DNA from: Candidatus Desantisiibacteriota bacterium
Lineage (GTDB): Bacteria; JACRDZ01
Length of the DNA: 9,455 bases
Assembly (NCBI GenBank): GCA_016209155.1
Contig: JACQWU010000213.1
Location: 1 to 9,455, forward strand
Direction: 5' to 3'
Part shown: in pieces, positions 7,185 to 9,455 of the stretch
Position numbering within the stretch: the stretch's first letter is position 1
How the letters are laid out: every line of letters begins with the position of its first letter
Made by a program: the position numbers and the translations under genes
Notes under the pieces: model-generated
The model's database searches: none
Told to the model about the DNA's origin: nothing
The model's input: the letters and a program-made list of their open reading frames with translations, nothing else

Positions 7185-7960
7185 TCTGTTTCAACCTTAA
7201 AACCTTCCGGATAATATAGCCTCCATTTTGCATTAAAAATCTTGCTGCCTGTTGTCATATAACTGCTGCTATTATCCATTTCTGTCAAATGATAAAGATG
7301 CCCTGAGTCTATTGACAGGTTATCAAATAAAAAACCAATCACACGCTGAACTACACGCGAATATTTTTCAACAAATGAATTTAGCCGGTCAAAATCAATC
7401 TGTTTTCTATGCTCTCGCAAAATTTCAGCTACCAAATCAACAGCATACCTGTCACGGCTAAATTGAAGAATGTCTAACATTGCTTTTTCTGATGTGGCAA
7501 TTTTCACTATAGAATTTTCAATAGATGTATTTTCCCAGCCAAAAAAAAGTTTGCTTTTTGTGTTTATAAATTTATATATAGTTCCCTGCACTTCTTTTGT
7601 TTGATACCTCTTAAGAGAAACCGATGTGACTGTTTTAAGCATCTGGTCAAACATTCCGTGATGCTGCAAAGCAGCAGCAAAAGAAATATATGAATCCTGG
7701 ACTAAAATTTGCGCTACTTTAAATGTATGTGTCTCAAGAAATCCGCGGCTTTCCAAACTGGATATGGCATAAGTGCCTTTTTTAATGCGGACCAGCCACC
7801 CGTTTTTCGTCAGCTTGTTAATTAAGTTCTTTGCGGACTGACGGGTTATCTGTTTCTCAAGAATACCATAAATCTGTTCAAAAGTAGTAACAAGGCCATA
7901 TCGCACTATTATTTCTTCAATTAATGATAGTTCCTTTTCGGACAATATTGTCTTTTTCAT
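7181..7960 (-). CDS. AbiEi-family antitoxin / transcriptional autorepressor
   Basis: This is the antitoxin partner of AbiEii, 259 residues. In characterised type IV systems AbiEi does not bind the toxin. It blocks toxicity by another route and represses its own promoter through an N-terminal winged helix that binds inverted repeats. The winged helix spans about residues 6-68, ending with GWLVRIKKGTYAIS. The AbiEi core follows with YISFAAALQHHGMFD (91-105) and IATSEKAMLDIL (154-165), both typical of the family. The length is normal and no break is seen, in contrast to its truncated partner. A strong promoter with symmetric elements lies just upstream. The stop overlaps the toxin start, giving coupled translation. 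The ribosome site before the ATG at 7960 is weak (only GAG about 14 bases upstream), so initiation may be inefficient. The pair sits inside a methylase-helicase locus in the same orientation. Confidence 0.9.
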   Translation of the reverse strand: MKKTILSEKELSLIEEIIVRYGLVTTFEQIYGILEKQITRQSAKNLINKLTKNGWLVRIKKGTYAISSLESRGFLETHTFKVAQILVQDSYISFAAALQHHGMFDQMLKTVTSVSLKRYQTKEVQGTIYKFINTKSKLFFGWENTSIENSIVKIATSEKAMLDILQFSRDRYAVDLVAEILREHRKQIDFDRLNSFVEKYSRVVQRVIGFLFDNLSIDSGHLYHLTEMDNSSSYMTTGSKIFNAKWRLYYPEGFKVETE

Positions 7961-7987
7961 GTTATAATAATACTCTATTTAAGGTTA

Positions 7988-8013
7988 CTTTATATACATA
8001 TTATATACTAAAG
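7988..8013 (-). promoter_or_regulatory. Candidate AbiEi operator: imperfect inverted repeat over the -10 box
   Basis: On the plus strand CTTTATATA at 7988-7996 faces TATATA-CT-AAAG at 8002-8013. This is an inverted repeat that is perfect apart from a two-base insertion. It also contains TATATAC twice (7991-7997 and 8002-8008), 11 bases apart, about one helical turn. It covers the -10 box of the AbiE promoter, where a repressor would block polymerase. AbiEi proteins are known to bind inverted repeats at their own promoter; that this is the site is inferred, and AT-rich DNA makes chance symmetry easier. Confidence 0.5.
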
Positions 8014-8027
8014 TGCGTTTAAGTCAA
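8000..8027 (-). promoter_or_regulatory. Sigma70-type promoter of the AbiE pair
   Basis: On the minus strand TTGACT (8022-8027) is followed after 16 bases by a perfect TATAAT (8000-8005). Transcription would start near 7993, leaving a leader of about 33 bases before the antitoxin ATG. The -35 box begins 13 bases after the methylase stop, so the AbiE genes, and through them the helicase, can be expressed independently of the methylase. Confidence 0.7.
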
Positions 8028-8039
8028 TATTTTTTTATC

Positions 8040-9455
8040 CTATTTTCTTTTTCTCAATTTTTTAGAAGCAACAATTTCGCCAAATAAATCCTTTTCCTCT
8101 TCTTCCTGAGGAATCGGAAGATGAATAACCGGCTGAGGAAGATTTTCGTTTAATGGAATATCCCAGTATGGATCATACTTTTTGGTAAAGACATCTAAGC
8201 CGATTTGTTTTAATTCATCAAACTTTGCCAGACAAATATCTGTGTATGGATTTGAGCCGCTGGCGCGATCAAAAGAATGTAACACGTGTTCATATTGTTC
8301 TCGATTTAATCCGTAGGCATCAGCTACTACTGCATCAATGGCGCTTCGCACTTCCCAGCGCTCTTCATCGGTTGACAAAACCGACCAGGTAAATGGTTTT
8401 TTATTTGGCTCACGCCAGTTGTCGCCGAGTTGTTCGTACCATATAAAGGCAAAGCCATCGTGGTTAGAAATTAACTGTAATGCGGTATGGGACAAAAATA
8501 TTTTTTTTATACCATCTATCTCAGGATACGGTAAATTTTCAATTAAGTAAAACATAACATTTGCTGATACTTTCTGCCTTACAAGGTAATCAAAAGTAAA
8601 AGAATTAAAAATAGAACATATACATAAAGCATAATACGTCGCCCTTGCATTTGGTATAGTTTCTGCACAGACTGAATCTACAAAAACAATTCCATAAGGT
8701 AGAATAGCAGACACCATAGTACGCTCATTTGTTGATGCCGCGACTTTTCTAAAAGCCAATCTATAATGAACAATAGACTCTGGCCAATGCGCTTTTTTAT
8801 AAAAATTATTAATATCTGTAGAATATTGTGGACGCTCACTAAATCTATCAGTATAAAGATAAAAATTTTTTCCTTCATAAACATAAACTATAGAATTTTT
8901 TAACGAAACATTAAATGTTTCCCATTTCTTTTCTTGAGTATAATGAATCAAACTATTTTCTCTATTTAAACTGAAACCTTGTCTTAAAATTATTTTTTTA
9001 TTATCAAGATATGATTTTAAAGTAAATCGACCGACATCAAGACATTTATTGAAAATAGAAAGAGATTTTGCATCCCGACATTCAAGAAAGGATAAGTGAA
9101 CTCCGCCGGTTTTTTCAACAAAAAACAAGCTGTATTTCAAGTCGATTCTCCGCTCATCAAATAACCATTCTTCATCATGTAAATAAAAAGCACAGGAGAA
9201 TTCTTTTGTACCTCCGAATTTTTTTTCTGCAACAATTAGTGCAAATTTAAACCTTGAGTCTATCTCAAATAATTTTTTCTTGTTTTCATAGGAATAACAA
9301 TATTTTAAACTCATTTGGTTCAAAAAAAGTTTGCGTATTCCTGTCGCCCCTTCATTCGCATGAATAGCTGATGGTAAAACTAATCCAACCACTCCGTAAT
9401 TATTCATTAATTGGTAAGTACGTTCACAAACTATTTTATATATGTCTGGTCTTCC
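8040..9455 (-). CDS. C-terminal part of a large Eco57I/PglX-like adenine-N6 DNA methyltransferase (5' end off window)
   Basis: This would transfer methyl groups from S-adenosylmethionine to adenine in a specific DNA site. The frame is open to the right edge, where GRPDIYKIVCERTYQL precedes the methionine at 9407. That stretch is the usual family sequence just after the NPPF/Y motif, so 9407 is an internal methionine and the true start lies outside. Visible are 471 residues: GVVGLVLPSAI, the RFKFALIVAEKKF strand, a TaqI-like target-recognition region, RLAFRKVAASTNERTM (a hallmark of large type IIG, PglX and DrmMI-like enzymes), and YGLNREQYEHVL plus LAKFDELKQIG near the end. The tail has a QEEEEKDLFG acidic run and ends KKLRKRK. 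The NPPY and SAM-binding motifs, and any N-terminal nuclease, are not in view, so type IIG restriction enzyme versus pure methylase cannot be decided. It is followed by the AbiE pair and the DUF1998 helicase on the same strand. Confidence 0.88.
   Translation of the reverse strand, partial: GRPDIYKIVCERTYQLMNNYGVVGLVLPSAIHANEGATGIRKLFLNQMSLKYCYSYENKKKLFEIDSRFKFALIVAEKKFGGTKEFSCAFYLHDEEWLFDERRIDLKYSLFFVEKTGGVHLSFLECRDAKSLSIFNKCLDVGRFTLKSYLDNKKIILRQGFSLNRENSLIHYTQEKKWETFNVSLKNSIVYVYEGKNFYLYTDRFSERPQYSTDINNFYKKAHWPESIVHYRLAFRKVAASTNERTMVSAILPYGIVFVDSVCAETIPNARATYYALCICSIFNSFTFDYLVRQKVSANVMFYLIENLPYPEIDGIKKIFLSHTALQLISNHDGFAFIWYEQLGDNWREPNKKPFTWSVLSTDEERWEVRSAIDAVVADAYGLNREQYEHVLHSFDRASGSNPYTDICLAKFDELKQIGLDVFTKKYDPYWDIPLNENLPQPVIHLPIPQEEEEKDLFGEIVASKKLRKRK

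Noticed and set aside
8040-9407. Methylase gene beginning at the ATG at 9407
   Set aside because: The frame stays open to the window edge and the upstream residues (GRPDIYKIVCERTYQL) fit the family, so 9407 is an internal methionine.
1360-9455. Labelling the locus as classical DISARM
   Set aside because: Helicase and DUF1998 are one protein rather than DrmA plus DrmB, and no DrmC phospholipase-D gene or DrmD is in view.
1-9455. CRISPR array, tRNA or rRNA gene, insertion sequence, or attachment-site repeats
   Set aside because: No regularly spaced repeats, cloverleaf sequence, transposase-like protein or matched flanking repeats were found by reading. Short att-like repeats outside the window cannot be excluded.

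Overview
The window is AT-rich bacterial DNA with Shine-Dalgarno-type start sites and ATGA stop/start overlaps. No RNA gene or housekeeping marker fixes the taxon. I would only say an uncultured or environmental low-to-medium GC bacterium. The genes form two blocks that converge on a shared terminator near 1305-1331.

Left block (bases 2-1296, + strand): two overlapping genes for ABC-transporter ATP-binding subunits of the LolD/MacB type. The first has lost its 5' end to the window edge. No permease is present, so the membrane partner(s) must lie upstream. Both ATPases carry unusual substitutions, and the second has a compact deletion.

Right block (1360-9455, all - strand, transcribed right to left): a defence-type locus. 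In transcription order it holds (1) the C-terminal part of a large Eco57I/PglX-like adenine-N6 DNA methyltransferase, whose N-terminus and catalytic NPPY motif lie off the right edge; (2) an AbiE-type (type IV) toxin-antitoxin pair with its own promoter/operator, whose nucleotidyltransferase gene AbiEii stops early at 130 residues; (3) a 45-codon reading frame that may be a displaced remnant of the AbiEii C-terminus; and (4) a 1761-residue superfamily-2 helicase of the DUF1998/MZB class. The helicase has several cysteine clusters and a C-terminal segment resembling a Vsr/DUF559-like endonuclease.

A large methyltransferase beside a DUF1998 helicase recalls DISARM (DrmMI with DrmA/DrmB), the DruE helicase of Druantia, and other helicase-methylase defence clusters. 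Here the helicase and DUF1998 parts form one polypeptide that also appears to end in a nuclease, and an AbiE module sits between methylase and helicase. My inference is a compact restriction-like anti-phage system: the methylase marks self DNA, the helicase-nuclease translocates on and cuts foreign DNA, and the embedded AbiE module may guard or stabilise the locus. The most notable points are the fused nuclease, the nested and apparently damaged AbiE module, and the promoter/operator in front of it.
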